Shown here piece after piece: positions 1-9,348 of a stretch of DNA of 64,000 nt (the first letter of the stretch is position 1; each line of letters opens with the position of its first letter). The notes under the pieces are model-generated. The model saw only the letters and a list, made by a program, of their open reading frames with translations, was not told the origin of the DNA and did not search any database. Where the stretch lies: contig NZ_JQHM01000005.1 of NCBI RefSeq assembly GCF_000749845.1, positions 101,603 through 165,602 of the forward strand, given 5' to 3'. Source of the stretch: Pectobacterium betavasculorum. Lineage in GTDB: Bacteria > Pseudomonadota > Gammaproteobacteria > Enterobacterales > Enterobacteriaceae. The position numbers and the translations under genes are program-made.

Positions 1-6
1 AGCCAT
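1..6 (-). CDS. hslO: Possible first two codons of hslO (Hsp33), cut by window edge
   Basis: On the minus strand an ATG followed by an alanine codon lies at positions 6-1, about 100 bp downstream of the hslR stop codon. In E. coli the redox-regulated chaperone gene hslO directly follows hslR, so this could be its start. Only two codons are visible, so the call rests on synteny alone; the spacer before it has only a weak GAG ribosome-binding motif. Confidence 0.25.
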
Positions 7-105
7 GATATTTTTCTCGTCGTAGTGCGGCGGCTAGGAGTGCGGCGATTGCCGAGTCTTCTCTATTGTCAGCCGTTTGATGACCAACAAATGAAGCTCA
101 GCGCG

Positions 106-516
106 TTAGTCCTTATCGCTGTATTTAAATTTAATCAGATCGCGTCGCTCTTTTTTATCAGGGCGGCGATCGGGGTGTGGCATCGTTAGCGCATTCATTT
201 TTCGCGCCTGCGCCACCTTTTCTCGTTTCTCAATGCTTGCCGTCGTTTCCTGATAGAGCGCCTGCGCCTCTGTCGCACTTCTGCGCTGACCGCTGACAGA
301 CAAAATGATGATGGTGCGTTCATCATTCCCTTGACGCAGTTTAATCTCGGCATTCAGCTCGACCTGTTTGCTCGGCTTACCGCGTTGACCGTTATAATGT
401 ACTTTGCCGCCGTCAATCATCTCGCGAGCCATCGCTCGGGTTTTATAGAAACGGGCGGCCCAGAGCCATTTATCCAGACGAACGGCATTGTCAGTCTGCT
501 CGGTAACTTTCGCCAT
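106..516 (-). CDS. hslR: Heat shock protein 15 (Hsp15), S4-domain RNA-binding protein
   Basis: The 136-residue product matches Hsp15, which binds 50S subunits carrying a stalled nascent chain and helps recycle them after heat stress. An S4 RNA-binding domain fills about residues 13-75 (motifs RLDKWLWAARF and MIDGGKVHYNG), followed by a basic Lys/Arg-rich C-terminal tail typical of the family. Length is close to the E. coli protein (133). A strong purine-rich Shine-Dalgarno sequence (AGGGGG) precedes the ATG. It is preceded on the same strand by yrfG and igaA, the E. coli order. Confidence 0.95.
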   Translation of the reverse strand: MAKVTEQTDNAVRLDKWLWAARFYKTRAMAREMIDGGKVHYNGQRGKPSKQVELNAEIKLRQGNDERTIIILSVSGQRRSATEAQALYQETTASIEKREKVAQARKMNALTMPHPDRRPDKKERRDLIKFKYSDKD

Positions 517-560
517 AAATCCCCCTGATTACTCTAATGCCGATCGTTTAAGGATCGCGT

Positions 561-620
561 TACGGGGGCGACCACGGCACGAGGCATCCCTGCGGGAACC
601 TCATCACCGTGTTTCCCCCA
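561..620. repeat. Palindromic intergenic repeat, copy 1 (yrfG-hslR spacer)
   Basis: A 60-bp imperfect palindrome. Read on the minus strand it begins GGGGAAACACGG, has arms CACGGTGATGAGG and CCTCGTGCCGTG around an inner TCCC-GCA-GGGA hairpin, and ends GGTCGCCCCCGTA. A second copy with compensating arm changes lies at 46389-46447. It looks like a REP/BIME-style genus-level repeat that folds into a hairpin in RNA or DNA; function unknown. Confidence 0.7.
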
Positions 621-634
621 TCAGGCCACCTGCA

Positions 635-1321
635 TTACTCTGCGTTAACGGAGTGGCGCAGGGCTGGTAGCAGCGCAAGATAGTCGTTCATTGACGGATG
701 TTGCAGGAATGCCTTTTCCTGCTGGCCGGAGTCTGGATTACGTACACCCAGACAGTAATGGATACCAAAGGTTTTCGCGGCATCCAGAATCGGCTCGCTG
801 TCATCCACGAATAACGTTCTGGCAGGGTCAAAACCGGTTTGCTGTTGGACGGCCTGCCACAAGCGCTGATTCTCTTTCGGATACCCATAAGTATGGGTGG
901 AAAGCAATAAATCAAGATGCTGATCCAGCCCGGTATGTTCGATTTTTACCGCCAGGCTGTGTGGATGAGCGTTGGTCAGCAGAATCGTCTCTTTACCGCA
1001 CTCGCGCAACGCCGTCAAAAACGGCGTGGTGTCATCGCGCAACCGGGCTCGGGTGCCACTATCCGTCGTCATTTGATAGATATCCAGATCGAGACGTTCT
1101 GACCAGTAATCGAAGCAATACCAGTTTAGCGTGTGCTGCACCGCCTGATACTCTTGCTTGATAAGCTGGTGTGCCTGCTCAAGGCTGATACTGCGTTTTT
1201 CACTAAGCGATTGCGGCACCAGTTGAAGCCAGAAATAGCTATCAAATGCCAGATCGAGCAGCGTGCCATCCATATCCAGTATCACGGTGTCGATGTCGTG
1301 CCAGTTAACGTAGGGATTCAT
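635..1321 (-). CDS. yrfG: GMP/IMP 5'-nucleotidase, HAD superfamily
   Basis: 228 residues starting MNPYVNWHDID. It matches YrfG, a HAD-like hydrolase that dephosphorylates purine nucleoside monophosphates in the cytoplasm. HAD motif I is DMDGTLLDL near residues 16-24, motif II is LLTNAH, motif III is the lysine of YGYPKE, and motif IV is FVDDSEP. The reading frame is open 31 codons further upstream, but the internal ATG at 1321 gives the family's usual length (E. coli about 222). It lies between igaA and hslR on the same strand, as in E. coli. Confidence 0.93.
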   Translation of the reverse strand: MNPYVNWHDIDTVILDMDGTLLDLAFDSYFWLQLVPQSLSEKRSISLEQAHQLIKQEYQAVQHTLNWYCFDYWSERLDLDIYQMTTDSGTRARLRDDTTPFLTALRECGKETILLTNAHPHSLAVKIEHTGLDQHLDLLLSTHTYGYPKENQRLWQAVQQQTGFDPARTLFVDDSEPILDAAKTFGIHYCLGVRNPDSGQQEKAFLQHPSMNDYLALLPALRHSVNAE

Positions 1322-1449
1322 AACGACTCCAGATGTCGCGTCGTGCCATACGAGGTGATGAAGCAGGAGACGCGTAATGCAATAGTGACAATAGGGACGA
1401 GGAACCGATCCCACTAGGTTAGCATAACCGCAGAGAGGGCTCGATGCCG

Positions 1450-3597
1450 TTAGCGGGGAAGCTGGGGGCGAGTCTCTGGGAACGAATTCGTCATCATGTT
1501 GAAACGTGAGGCGTAATAGTGCTGAATGTCGGTAACCCGTTTCTGGTGTTTACGCATTTTAATGCCGGTCAGAATAGCATTTATGATAAACGTCGCGGAA
1601 AAGAGCAGCAGCAGCAGGCAACTGCCGAGATAGCGCCAGACGGTAATAACATCGGGTTCGCTGTGCAGGCTGATGTGCTTAGTCCCGTTGGCATCGGTAT
1701 TGAGCTGAGTGATGACGCCCGTGGCATTGAACGGCGTATGCAACAGCATGGCTGAAAGCCGCTGGAGTTCCTGCCACTGATCCGATGGACGATATTCATT
1801 GAGCGGCATCGGGGGGAGCGGATGGTTAACGAACTGCCGACCTTCGTCGCTGCGAATTAGGAATCCACCAGGAGGCGGGCTGTTTAGCGATTCAGCCGCG
1901 TTGTTGATTTCCTGATAAAAGAATTGATCGGTAGAACTGTTGACCAATGACTCCAGTGTTTCTGCACTGACGGCGGGCAGCACGACATTCATGCCTTTTA
2001 GCTTGCCGGAATCGGCGTCTTTTACCAGCGTATTCCAATTCTTGACGTCGCTCAGATTCACCAGCGCATTTTTTAGGCGAGAGCAATCGTTTTCCTGTTG
2101 ACACAAATCTTGTGTTCTCAGAACGACATCCGCGAAGTTCTTCATCAAAATCAGCCCTGATTTCTGGATCGTGGACGCTAACTGAGAATTGACCTGACCT
2201 TCTTTTTCCGCTTGCGGATGGAGTTGACTGTTGACCGAGTTTAGCAAGGTGGAGGCTTTTTCAATTGTCTCCGATTCTGGCAACGGCAACGGCGCGGCTT
2301 TGTTCCAGTAAATGGCGGAGCAATCGAAAGGGCTGAACGCGTAGGAAGATGGTGTGGAGACCGGATGAATCCCGGCGGGCACATAGCACATGCCGCTACC
2401 GCGAACAGCCAGCGTGTCACCAATACGTAGCTGAGCTTTTTCCAGATCGCTGACTTGTGTGACTTCAATGCGCTGTGCGCCTTGAAGCCAGGCCAAACTG
2501 AGTTTTAACGGCAGTTCAAGCTGAACGTTAGTGACAAGCAAAATCAGGCTGAGCAGTGAACCCGCGGCCAGCAGCAGATTCCTGCTCCACCGCTGTAACG
2601 GGAAATTTTTCACCTCATCATGCAGCGAAAGGTACTCTCCCTGACGAATCACCTGGCGGTTGAGGTAGATATCTACGTCCGTTTTTCGCCCAAGCTCCTG
2701 CGTGATATAGGGCTGCCAATGGGGCGGATAGATCAGATCGATATTGCCAAGAGATATATTACCAAGTGGCCCCTGATTGGATTCGCCAAACAGCCCCAAG
2801 CCTTGCGGTGTGCCGTGGAGGCAATGCACGTCCCGCAATTCTTGGGAGGAAGGTGACCGGAAAAGCTGCCACAGACTCCACACTGCTAACAATGATGCGG
2901 TGCCTATCAGCCAGGGAAGCAGGGCAATTGGGCTATTCAGGCTGATGAACAGGAGCAGAAAAGACAGGCAGAGCATGGCCGTTTCTTTCAACCCTGTGGA
3001 GTGATGGATTGCGTGTTCTTCACGTGTTTCTTTGCGGATGGTAACCAACTCCGCATGCTCATTGTCTTCCTGACGGATGGAGGCGTTTGGTACAGGTATT
3101 TCAGCCGGTAGCGGAGCCAGCGAACGATCGTCAAGGCACTCGGTTAGCGAATGTCCGTTCAGAGAAATAACCAGCGGGATCGAGCGCGTTTTAATCAGTT
3201 CGACGGTGTTATTTTCGGTGATGAACTGTTCCCAATTAGGGGGAAGGTGGATTTCTTGTGTATCGATATAATAGCGCCACTTATTCTGAACATCGGTGCT
3301 CAGGCCGTAGCGTGTAATCGTATGGGTGATGGGATAAACCCGATTGCTTTGCAGGGAACGCGGTAGTCTTGGCTGTGCATTGGGAGTATCAAGCGGCGTG
3401 GTTTGCTGACTGTTTTCTTGAGTCAGATAACGCTCAACGGCAATCCGTTCATCTTCAGTTAACCGACGGGGAAGTGATTGCGAAACGGGTAATGGTGGAG
3501 CGGACAGGAAACGGCGTCGCATACGGTAGCCGACAAGACCTCCGATCACGATCAGACAGGCAAGCAATATCGCCAATATGGTAAATATTGTGCTCAT
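1450..3597 (-). CDS. igaA: IgaA, inner-membrane negative regulator of the Rcs phosphorelay
   Basis: 715 residues, close to the 711 of E. coli YrfF/IgaA. IgaA restrains RcsD/RcsC in the inner membrane and is essential in many enterobacteria because unchecked Rcs signalling is toxic. Visible hydrophobic segments: an N-terminal anchor (about 5-25), a paired segment (about 207-245), another near 340-360, and a C-terminal segment (about 648-675) followed by a short basic cytoplasmic tail. The large region between 360 and 648, with four cysteines, is the periplasmic part. In plant pathogens Rcs controls capsule, motility and virulence, so this gene is a likely upstream brake on such traits (inference). 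Confidence 0.93.
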   Translation of the reverse strand: MSTIFTILAILLACLIVIGGLVGYRMRRRFLSAPPLPVSQSLPRRLTEDERIAVERYLTQENSQQTTPLDTPNAQPRLPRSLQSNRVYPITHTITRYGLSTDVQNKWRYYIDTQEIHLPPNWEQFITENNTVELIKTRSIPLVISLNGHSLTECLDDRSLAPLPAEIPVPNASIRQEDNEHAELVTIRKETREEHAIHHSTGLKETAMLCLSFLLLFISLNSPIALLPWLIGTASLLAVWSLWQLFRSPSSQELRDVHCLHGTPQGLGLFGESNQGPLGNISLGNIDLIYPPHWQPYITQELGRKTDVDIYLNRQVIRQGEYLSLHDEVKNFPLQRWSRNLLLAAGSLLSLILLVTNVQLELPLKLSLAWLQGAQRIEVTQVSDLEKAQLRIGDTLAVRGSGMCYVPAGIHPVSTPSSYAFSPFDCSAIYWNKAAPLPLPESETIEKASTLLNSVNSQLHPQAEKEGQVNSQLASTIQKSGLILMKNFADVVLRTQDLCQQENDCSRLKNALVNLSDVKNWNTLVKDADSGKLKGMNVVLPAVSAETLESLVNSSTDQFFYQEINNAAESLNSPPPGGFLIRSDEGRQFVNHPLPPMPLNEYRPSDQWQELQRLSAMLLHTPFNATGVITQLNTDANGTKHISLHSEPDVITVWRYLGSCLLLLLFSATFIINAILTGIKMRKHQKRVTDIQHYYASRFNMMTNSFPETRPQLPR

Positions 3598-4034
3598 GTC
3601 ATCTCCATCCCAAAACGCTCAGCTCCTTGTTCTCGTCGGAGTTTAACAAAATTATACAATCGATGATAACCCGTATGGCATTGTTTTCTTAGATTAATAA
3701 CGCAATTGTGAGTGGAGTTCATTGCATAAGGTGATGATAGTAACAAGCAAAAATCACCTCTTGAATGAGGATAATCCTATTTTTTTTAAGTTATTGACTT
3801 TTGTCGGTGGCTTCTCATACAGCATGTATCTTACATGTTGCTCACACGTAAATTCATGGTCACGATAGTTGCAGCGAAGGTGACTGTTAACGCACAATGT
3901 GAACAGAATCAAAAAAGAATATTTACGATCTCTTCTTAATTCAACAGCATTCCGTATTCAGGTTACGGTAAAAGTAACCTCATCTGCGCGTTGGGCTAAG
4001 GTGCCGTTCTGGTCGTAACTCTCTGGGGGCATCA
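3598..4034. promoter_or_regulatory. Divergent igaA / nudE intergenic region
   Basis: 437 bp without a convincing gene. For igaA, an exact TATAAT lies on the minus strand at 3651-3656, but no good -35 is seen at the right spacing. Toward nudE there is a perfect 7-bp inverted repeat (AGGTTAC at 3960-3966, GTAACCT at 3974-3980) in the probable leader, and a TTGACT at 3794 without a good partner. Promoter calls here are tentative. Confidence 0.4.
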
Positions 4035-4592
4035 ATGAGTCATAACCTGCAAAAACCTAAAATCCTCAAGGTGGAAACGATAGCGCATTCGCGCTTGTTC
4101 AACGTGGAATCCGTCGATCTTGAATTTAGCAACGGGGTACGCCGGGTTTATGAACGGATGCGTTCAAGCGGCCGACAGGCGGTGATGATCGTCCCGATCA
4201 TTGATGATGAACTGCTGTTGATCCGTGAATACGCCGTCGGTATTGAAGAATACGAACTGGGATTCCCCAAAGGGCTAATCGATCCCGGCGAAACGGTCTT
4301 TGAAGCCGCTAACCGTGAATTGATGGAAGAAGTTGGTTTTGGAGCAGAAAAGCTGGAATTGCTGGCGACGTTAACCATGGCACCTTCCTATTTTTCCAGC
4401 CAGATGAATATTGTCGTGGCGCACGGGCTGTACCCAAAGAGCCTGGAAGGTGATGAACCTGAGCCCATGCCGCAAGTCCGCTGGTCAGTGGATAACATGA
4501 TGTCGCTGCTGCAAGAGCCTGATTTCCGTGAAGCACGTAATGTCAGTGCACTGTTTCTGGCCCACGACTGGCTGCGTCGTACACCTCGCTAA
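4035..4592 (+). CDS. nudE: ADP compounds hydrolase NudE (Nudix)
   Basis: 185 residues, the family length. NudE hydrolyses ADP-ribose, diadenosine triphosphate and NADH to AMP plus a phosphorylated partner. The Nudix box is clear at about residues 79-101: it opens GFPKGLIDPGE and continues into a REL..EVGF motif with the conserved glutamates. The gene has its own leader, faces the mrcA gene, and ends at a strong shared terminator. Confidence 0.95.
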   Translation: MSHNLQKPKILKVETIAHSRLFNVESVDLEFSNGVRRVYERMRSSGRQAVMIVPIIDDELLLIREYAVGIEEYELGFPKGLIDPGETVFEAANRELMEEVGFGAEKLELLATLTMAPSYFSSQMNIVVAHGLYPKSLEGDEPEPMPQVRWSVDNMMSLLQEPDFREARNVSALFLAHDWLRRTPR

Positions 4593-4619
4593 TTTTTATC
4601 GTATCGGAAATAACCAAAA

Positions 4620-4650
4620 AAAGAAGGTGCCACGTTGGGCACCTTCTTTG
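4620..4650. terminator. Bidirectional terminator between nudE and mrcA
   Basis: An 11-bp perfect stem AAGAAGGTGCC / GGCACCTTCTT with loop ACGTTG, flanked by an A-tract on the left and T-rich sequence on the right. It sits between two convergent genes and can serve both. Confidence 0.88.
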
Positions 4651-4677
4651 TCTTTGCGTTACGGCATGATACGCCGA

Positions 4678-7233
4678 CTAGAATAGCTCTTCGCTTTGTC
4701 CGTTATCCATTAGCGTGGTGCCGACTTCATGCACTTCATATTCTTTCGGCTGTGTACCGTCAATGAAGTATTCGGAACGGCTGTTCCCACCACCGTTAGA
4801 CAGCTTACCGCTGCTGCGGTCAATAACCACGCTAACGATACCGGGCGGTGGCGTCAGAGGTTGCTCTGGTACGCCATCCAGCGCGGCTTTCATGAAATCA
4901 TCCCATGCAGGCTGCGCTGATTTCGCACCGCCCTCGTAGCCGGAGATCTGATCTTTAATGGCACCAGATGCGCTGCTGGCACCCAGATCTCGGCGATGAT
5001 CGTCGAAGCCGATCCAGACTGAAGTCACCAGATTCGGGCCATAGCCGGAGAACCAGGCGTCTTTAGAACTGTTTGTTGTACCGGTTTTGCCGCCGATATC
5101 TCGACGTTTCAAATCACGACCCGCGCGCCAGCCTGTACCCATCCAACCCGGTTCGCCAAAGACGTTGCTGTTCATCGCGTCTTTAATCAGGAAGGACAGC
5201 GGCGTATTGATAACATGCGGTGCATAAGGTTGCGCAGCGCTCTGCTGTGCGGCTTCTGGTGTAACAGGCTCCAGCTCTGGCTGTGGCAGACCTAACGGTG
5301 GTGCTTCGTTTGACGTAGCAACATCTTCAACGTTAGTGGTTGCCAACACTGGTGAGCGTGGCGTGTCACCGTAGACCAGCGGCAGATTACAGGTATCGCA
5401 GACTACTTTTGGCGTCGCGGTAAAGACCGTACCGCTCATTTCGTTCTCTATCTTGCTAATCAGATAGGGATCGACCAGATAGCCGCCGTTTGCCATGACA
5501 GCATAACCGCGTACGACCTGTAGCGGCGTAAACGAGGCGGCACCCAGCGCCAGCGATTCGGTATGGACGATATTCTGTGCCGGGAAACCGAAGCGTTGCA
5601 GGTACTCCGCCGCATAGTCCACACCCATCGCACGCATGGCGCGAACCATCACCACGTTTTTGGATTGGCCTAGTCCCTGACGCAAGCGTATCGGACCGTC
5701 ATAGGTTGCCGGGGAGTTTTTCGGCCGCCAGTCAGATCCTGCACCAGCATCCCAACGAGTGATCGGGACATCGTTCAGAATCGTTGCCAGCGTTAAACCT
5801 TTGTCCATTGCCGCAGTGTAGAGGAAAGGTTTGATGTTGGAACCAATCTGACGCAGTGCCTGTGTCGCGCGGTTGAACTTGCTGTGGTTAAAATCAAAGC
5901 CGCCAACCAGCGCTTCTATGGCACCATTTTTCGGGTTGAGCGAGACGATAGCGGAGTTGACGTCCGGCACCTGTGCCAGCCACCAGCCATCGTTCACTTT
6001 ACGTACCCAAACCTGCTGGCCTGCCTGCACAACGTCTGTGACGCGCTTCGGTGTTGGCCCTTGTTGCGTATCGGAACGGTATGCGCGTGCCCAGCGCATA
6101 CCCGCCATCGGCAAGGCAATATTGCTGCCATCAGACAGGATAGCAATCGCGTTGTCTGCCGTTGTGCTGGTGACGATGGCTGGATAGAGCGGGCCGTAGA
6201 CCGGCAACGCTTTCAGGGCGGCAATCATCTTCGCCTGATCCCAAACACCTTCCCCCACTTTCCACAGCACTTTGCTCGGGCCGCGATAACCGTGGCGCAT
6301 GTCATAGGCGAGGATGTTGTTACGCAATGCATCCTGTGCAGCGGTTTGCAATTTTTTGGTGACAGTTGTGTAGACCTTATAACCGTCGTTATAAGCATCT
6401 TCGCCGTAGCGTTTGACCATCTCCTGTCGTGCCATTTCTGCGACATATGGCGCGGAGAACGAAATTTTAGGCGCGTGGTAATTCGCGACCAGCTTTTCGT
6501 TACGTGCCGCATCGTATTGCGACGGTGTGATGTAGTTTTCATCCTTCATACGCGCAAGTACTACGTTGCGGCGCGCAACGGCGCGATCGTAGGAATAGAG
6601 CGGGTTGAACGTCGATGGAGCCTTCGGCAGACCGGCGATCATCGCCATTTCGCTCAGCGTTAACTGGTCAACAGGGCGGCCAAAGTAAACCTGTGCCGCT
6701 GCGCCAACCCCATAGGCGCGATAGCCGAGGTAAATCTTGTTCAGGTAGAGCTCAAGGATTTCATCCTTGGTCAGCAATTGCTCAATACGGATAGCCAGAA
6801 ACACTTCCTTGATCTTACGAATCAGGGTGCGTTCTGGGCTCAGGAAGAAGTTCCTGGCGAGCTGTTGCGTAATGGTACTCGCCCCTTGGGAGGCGTGACC
6901 AGACGTGAGTGCGATAGACGCGGCGCGGATAATCCCGACGGGATCGACACCGTGGTGCTCATAGAAGCGGCTATCTTCGGTCGCGATAAAGGCATGTACC
7001 AGTTCAGGGGGAACCTGATCCAATTTGAGCGGGATACGGCGTTTTTCACCAAACTGAGCGATCAGCTCGCCATCGGCGCTGTAGACCTGCATCGGCGTTT
7101 GCAGCCGAACGTCTTTCAGCGCGGCGACATCGGGCAGTTGGGGTTCGATATAGCGGTACAAACCATATATCGAGGCAGCTCCCAGCAGAATGCAAGAGAC
7201 TGCAAGGATGAATAGATATTTTACGAACTTCAC
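4678..7233 (-). CDS. mrcA: Penicillin-binding protein 1A (bifunctional transglycosylase/transpeptidase)
   Basis: 851 residues (E. coli PBP1a is 850). It polymerises and cross-links peptidoglycan at the outer face of the inner membrane. An N-terminal membrane anchor spans about residues 5-27. The GT51 transglycosylase domain follows, with the EDSRFYEHHGVDP motif near 86-98 and STITQQLARN further on. The transpeptidase domain shows the SxxK nucleophile motif in GSNIKPF, SKN in GQSKNVV, and KTGTTN. It is transcribed divergently from hofM as in E. coli. Confidence 0.97.
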   Translation of the reverse strand: MKFVKYLFILAVSCILLGAASIYGLYRYIEPQLPDVAALKDVRLQTPMQVYSADGELIAQFGEKRRIPLKLDQVPPELVHAFIATEDSRFYEHHGVDPVGIIRAASIALTSGHASQGASTITQQLARNFFLSPERTLIRKIKEVFLAIRIEQLLTKDEILELYLNKIYLGYRAYGVGAAAQVYFGRPVDQLTLSEMAMIAGLPKAPSTFNPLYSYDRAVARRNVVLARMKDENYITPSQYDAARNEKLVANYHAPKISFSAPYVAEMARQEMVKRYGEDAYNDGYKVYTTVTKKLQTAAQDALRNNILAYDMRHGYRGPSKVLWKVGEGVWDQAKMIAALKALPVYGPLYPAIVTSTTADNAIAILSDGSNIALPMAGMRWARAYRSDTQQGPTPKRVTDVVQAGQQVWVRKVNDGWWLAQVPDVNSAIVSLNPKNGAIEALVGGFDFNHSKFNRATQALRQIGSNIKPFLYTAAMDKGLTLATILNDVPITRWDAGAGSDWRPKNSPATYDGPIRLRQGLGQSKNVVMVRAMRAMGVDYAAEYLQRFGFPAQNIVHTESLALGAASFTPLQVVRGYAVMANGGYLVDPYLISKIENEMSGTVFTATPKVVCDTCNLPLVYGDTPRSPVLATTNVEDVATSNEAPPLGLPQPELEPVTPEAAQQSAAQPYAPHVINTPLSFLIKDAMNSNVFGEPGWMGTGWRAGRDLKRRDIGGKTGTTNSSKDAWFSGYGPNLVTSVWIGFDDHRRDLGASSASGAIKDQISGYEGGAKSAQPAWDDFMKAALDGVPEQPLTPPPGIVSVVIDRSSGKLSNGGGNSRSEYFIDGTQPKEYEVHEVGTTLMDNGQSEELF

Positions 7234-7344
7234 CTGGGATTTTCCATTCAGTAGCGTTTGAACAGTTTATAAACAATCGGGCGCTAGTATAAAGATAACC
7301 CAGCACTGTGGATACGTTTATTGGATAAGGAAATCGGGTTGAAC

Positions 7345-8196
7345 ATGGCTTATCACATCTGGCGGGTTGGAGTAGATATACAAAACGGCTTCATGCGTGC
7401 ACTAGCGGTTCAGCGTCGCCGCTATGGCTGGCAGCTTCGTCACTGGTGGCAATATCCGCTACCAGACGACACCTTGCGCACGGGTAGTCTACACCATACT
7501 GAGGCACTTTGTGAGGTCTTGCGAACATGGCGTCGTTTGCTGCCTGGACACATTTCGCTACGGGTAGGGTTCCCTGCTCAACTGACTTTGCAACAGCATC
7601 TCCCTATGCCCGACCAGCGTTTACAGGAGCCGGAGCGTAGCTTCTATATTGAAACTCTAGCGGCTCGTAAGCTACCGATCGGCAGCGAATCACTGGCGAT
7701 AGACTATCGGGAAGACCCGCAGATGCAGGGTTCGCTGCTGGTGACGGCTGCGCGTCGGCAGGAGATTGATAATTGGTTAACGTGCTTGAATAACGCGGGA
7801 TTGCGGCCTGATGTTCTTGAGGTGTCAACGTGTGCGCTCAGACTGATGGCGCAGCAGGCAGGGCTTGAGTCTAATCGCCTGTTTCTGCATCGCCTATTGG
7901 ATAGCTGGCTATGGGTATCCCCGCTTAACCACGCTTTCCACTCAGGCGTGATACACCTTGATGAACTGAATGATGAGGCCGATATCTTATCGCTTGTAAG
8001 CACTCGCTATCAGCATGACGTCGAGGAAATAGCCTATTACTCTAGCGTCTCGCCCGATTTGCCCTACCATCTGACCGACGTACTACAACCGTGGTCGCCA
8101 TTAACGGTGTTTAACCACATGCAGCCGCCGCTGCCGAGCTTCCCTTCGGCTTTTGCGATAGCGGGTGGGCTGGCATTGCGCCCAGAGGATGCCTGA
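7345..8196 (+). CDS. hofM: PilM-like DNA utilisation / pilus assembly protein HofM
   Basis: 283 residues from the ATG at 7345, starting MAYHIWRVG. An upstream TTG in the same frame (7321) is less likely because the ATG start fits the family. It is an actin-like PilM/ComA family protein of the type IV pilus-like apparatus. In E. coli this system supports uptake of extracellular DNA as a nutrient. It opens the hofMNOPQ operon; the next gene starts only 2 nt after its stop. Confidence 0.85.
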   Translation: MAYHIWRVGVDIQNGFMRALAVQRRRYGWQLRHWWQYPLPDDTLRTGSLHHTEALCEVLRTWRRLLPGHISLRVGFPAQLTLQQHLPMPDQRLQEPERSFYIETLAARKLPIGSESLAIDYREDPQMQGSLLVTAARRQEIDNWLTCLNNAGLRPDVLEVSTCALRLMAQQAGLESNRLFLHRLLDSWLWVSPLNHAFHSGVIHLDELNDEADILSLVSTRYQHDVEEIAYYSSVSPDLPYHLTDVLQPWSPLTVFNHMQPPLPSFPSAFAIAGGLALRPEDA

Positions 8197-8198
8197 CT

Positions 8199-8768
8199 AT
8201 GCTGCTAATTAATCTTTTACCCTGGCGTAAAACTCAGATGCGTCAGCGCGCTCGTTGTTGGTTAGTGTTGCTTTGGCTCCAGACGGGGTTGATGTTCTGC
8301 CTTATCGCGGCGGTGTATCTACTTTGGCAGCACAGACAGCAACGTGCGCAAGATGTACTCAATGCTGAGGTGGCTCAGCAGCAGCAACTGACGACGTTGT
8401 ATCAACAGACCCATCAGGCGCGAGAAACGTTACGTCGATATCAGGTGCAAGAACGTGCCGAGGCGATAGTCCAGCATGACAATCGTCGTAACTTCCATCT
8501 GTTAGACCAGCTTGCTGGCATGATGCCTGCACGTCTGTGGCTGACGGAACTAACCGATCGCGGATCGCATCTGCTGCTGTCCGGTGTAAGCGAAAACTAT
8601 CACGATATCATCATGCTACAGCATGCATTATTGCGCCATGTGTCAGTCGAACGTGTGCAGTTGCTGTATACGTCCCGAGAGCGCGGTGCGAATACTGGGC
8701 TGCGCTTTTCCTTTCAGGCCGACTGGCGCGGTAGCAGCGTTTCCTCAGCGGGGGGAAACCATGATTAA
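8199..8768 (+). CDS. hofN: PilN-like inner-membrane pilus assembly protein HofN
   Basis: 189 residues. The start MLLINLLPWR is the hallmark PilN motif that binds PilM. One transmembrane segment follows (about 22-42), then a coiled-coil-rich, Gln-rich stretch (50-100) and a ferredoxin-like periplasmic domain. It overlaps hofO by 8 nt, which indicates translational coupling. Part of the HofMNO inner-membrane platform. Confidence 0.85.
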   Translation: MLLINLLPWRKTQMRQRARCWLVLLWLQTGLMFCLIAAVYLLWQHRQQRAQDVLNAEVAQQQQLTTLYQQTHQARETLRRYQVQERAEAIVQHDNRRNFHLLDQLAGMMPARLWLTELTDRGSHLLLSGVSENYHDIIMLQHALLRHVSVERVQLLYTSRERGANTGLRFSFQADWRGSSVSSAGGNHD

Positions 8769-9348
8769 TCACGCGATCGTCATTGATGTCGTGCTGAACT
8801 GGCCGAGGCTCATCAATAAGCCGTTATGGCAGCAGCTCGTTATTCAATTGACGTTTGTTGCCGCTGCCGGATTGCTATCAGGCTGGTTTCTCGTCGGTGA
8901 AGTTTGGAAAACTGCTATTGGTATAGAAGTACAAACCGTTCAGGCGCGCTTGGATATACAGGAAGTGCAACAAAAACTAGACGCGATGCCGCCGTTATCG
9001 GTGTTACGTACGCAATTAGCGGAGAGGACCGCGCAAGCCGCACCTTTTCAGCCCGACGGGCTGGCACAGCTTATCGTCGAGCCTTTGTCACAAGCCGGTG
9101 CTTCTTTGCTGTCCTGGCAGCCCGCTTTGCCTCACGCAGGTGAGCCTCCTCAGGAACGTTGGCAATTGGCATTTAGCGCCGATTACACGAGTGTGTTGCA
9201 GGTGCTTCGTGAGTTGACGGCGTTACCTTATGTACTGCGAATTGCGCAACTTACTGTAAAGGCCGATATCGTCCAAACGGAGCCATCATTAGGAATGCCT
9301 CGGTTACAGGTTGAGCTATCGCTAATCAGGCCAGAGGGTGCGCCATGA
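8761..9348 (+). CDS. hofO: PilO-like protein HofO
   Basis: 195 residues from the ATG at 8761, inside the end of hofN. The frame is open upstream, but this start gives a normal PilO architecture: short cytoplasmic tail, one membrane segment (about 30-48), a coiled region, then a periplasmic domain. It lies between hofN and hofP and its stop overlaps the hofP start by four bases (ATGA). Sequence conservation in this family is low, so the call leans on position and topology. Confidence 0.8.
   Translation: MINHAIVIDVVLNWPRLINKPLWQQLVIQLTFVAAAGLLSGWFLVGEVWKTAIGIEVQTVQARLDIQEVQQKLDAMPPLSVLRTQLAERTAQAAPFQPDGLAQLIVEPLSQAGASLLSWQPALPHAGEPPQERWQLAFSADYTSVLQVLRELTALPYVLRIAQLTVKADIVQTEPSLGMPRLQVELSLIRPEGAP

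Noticed and set aside
5884..6663. 259-codon plus-strand open frame inside mrcA
   Set aside because: Fully antisense to an intact PBP1A domain; no recognisable family and low-quality composition.
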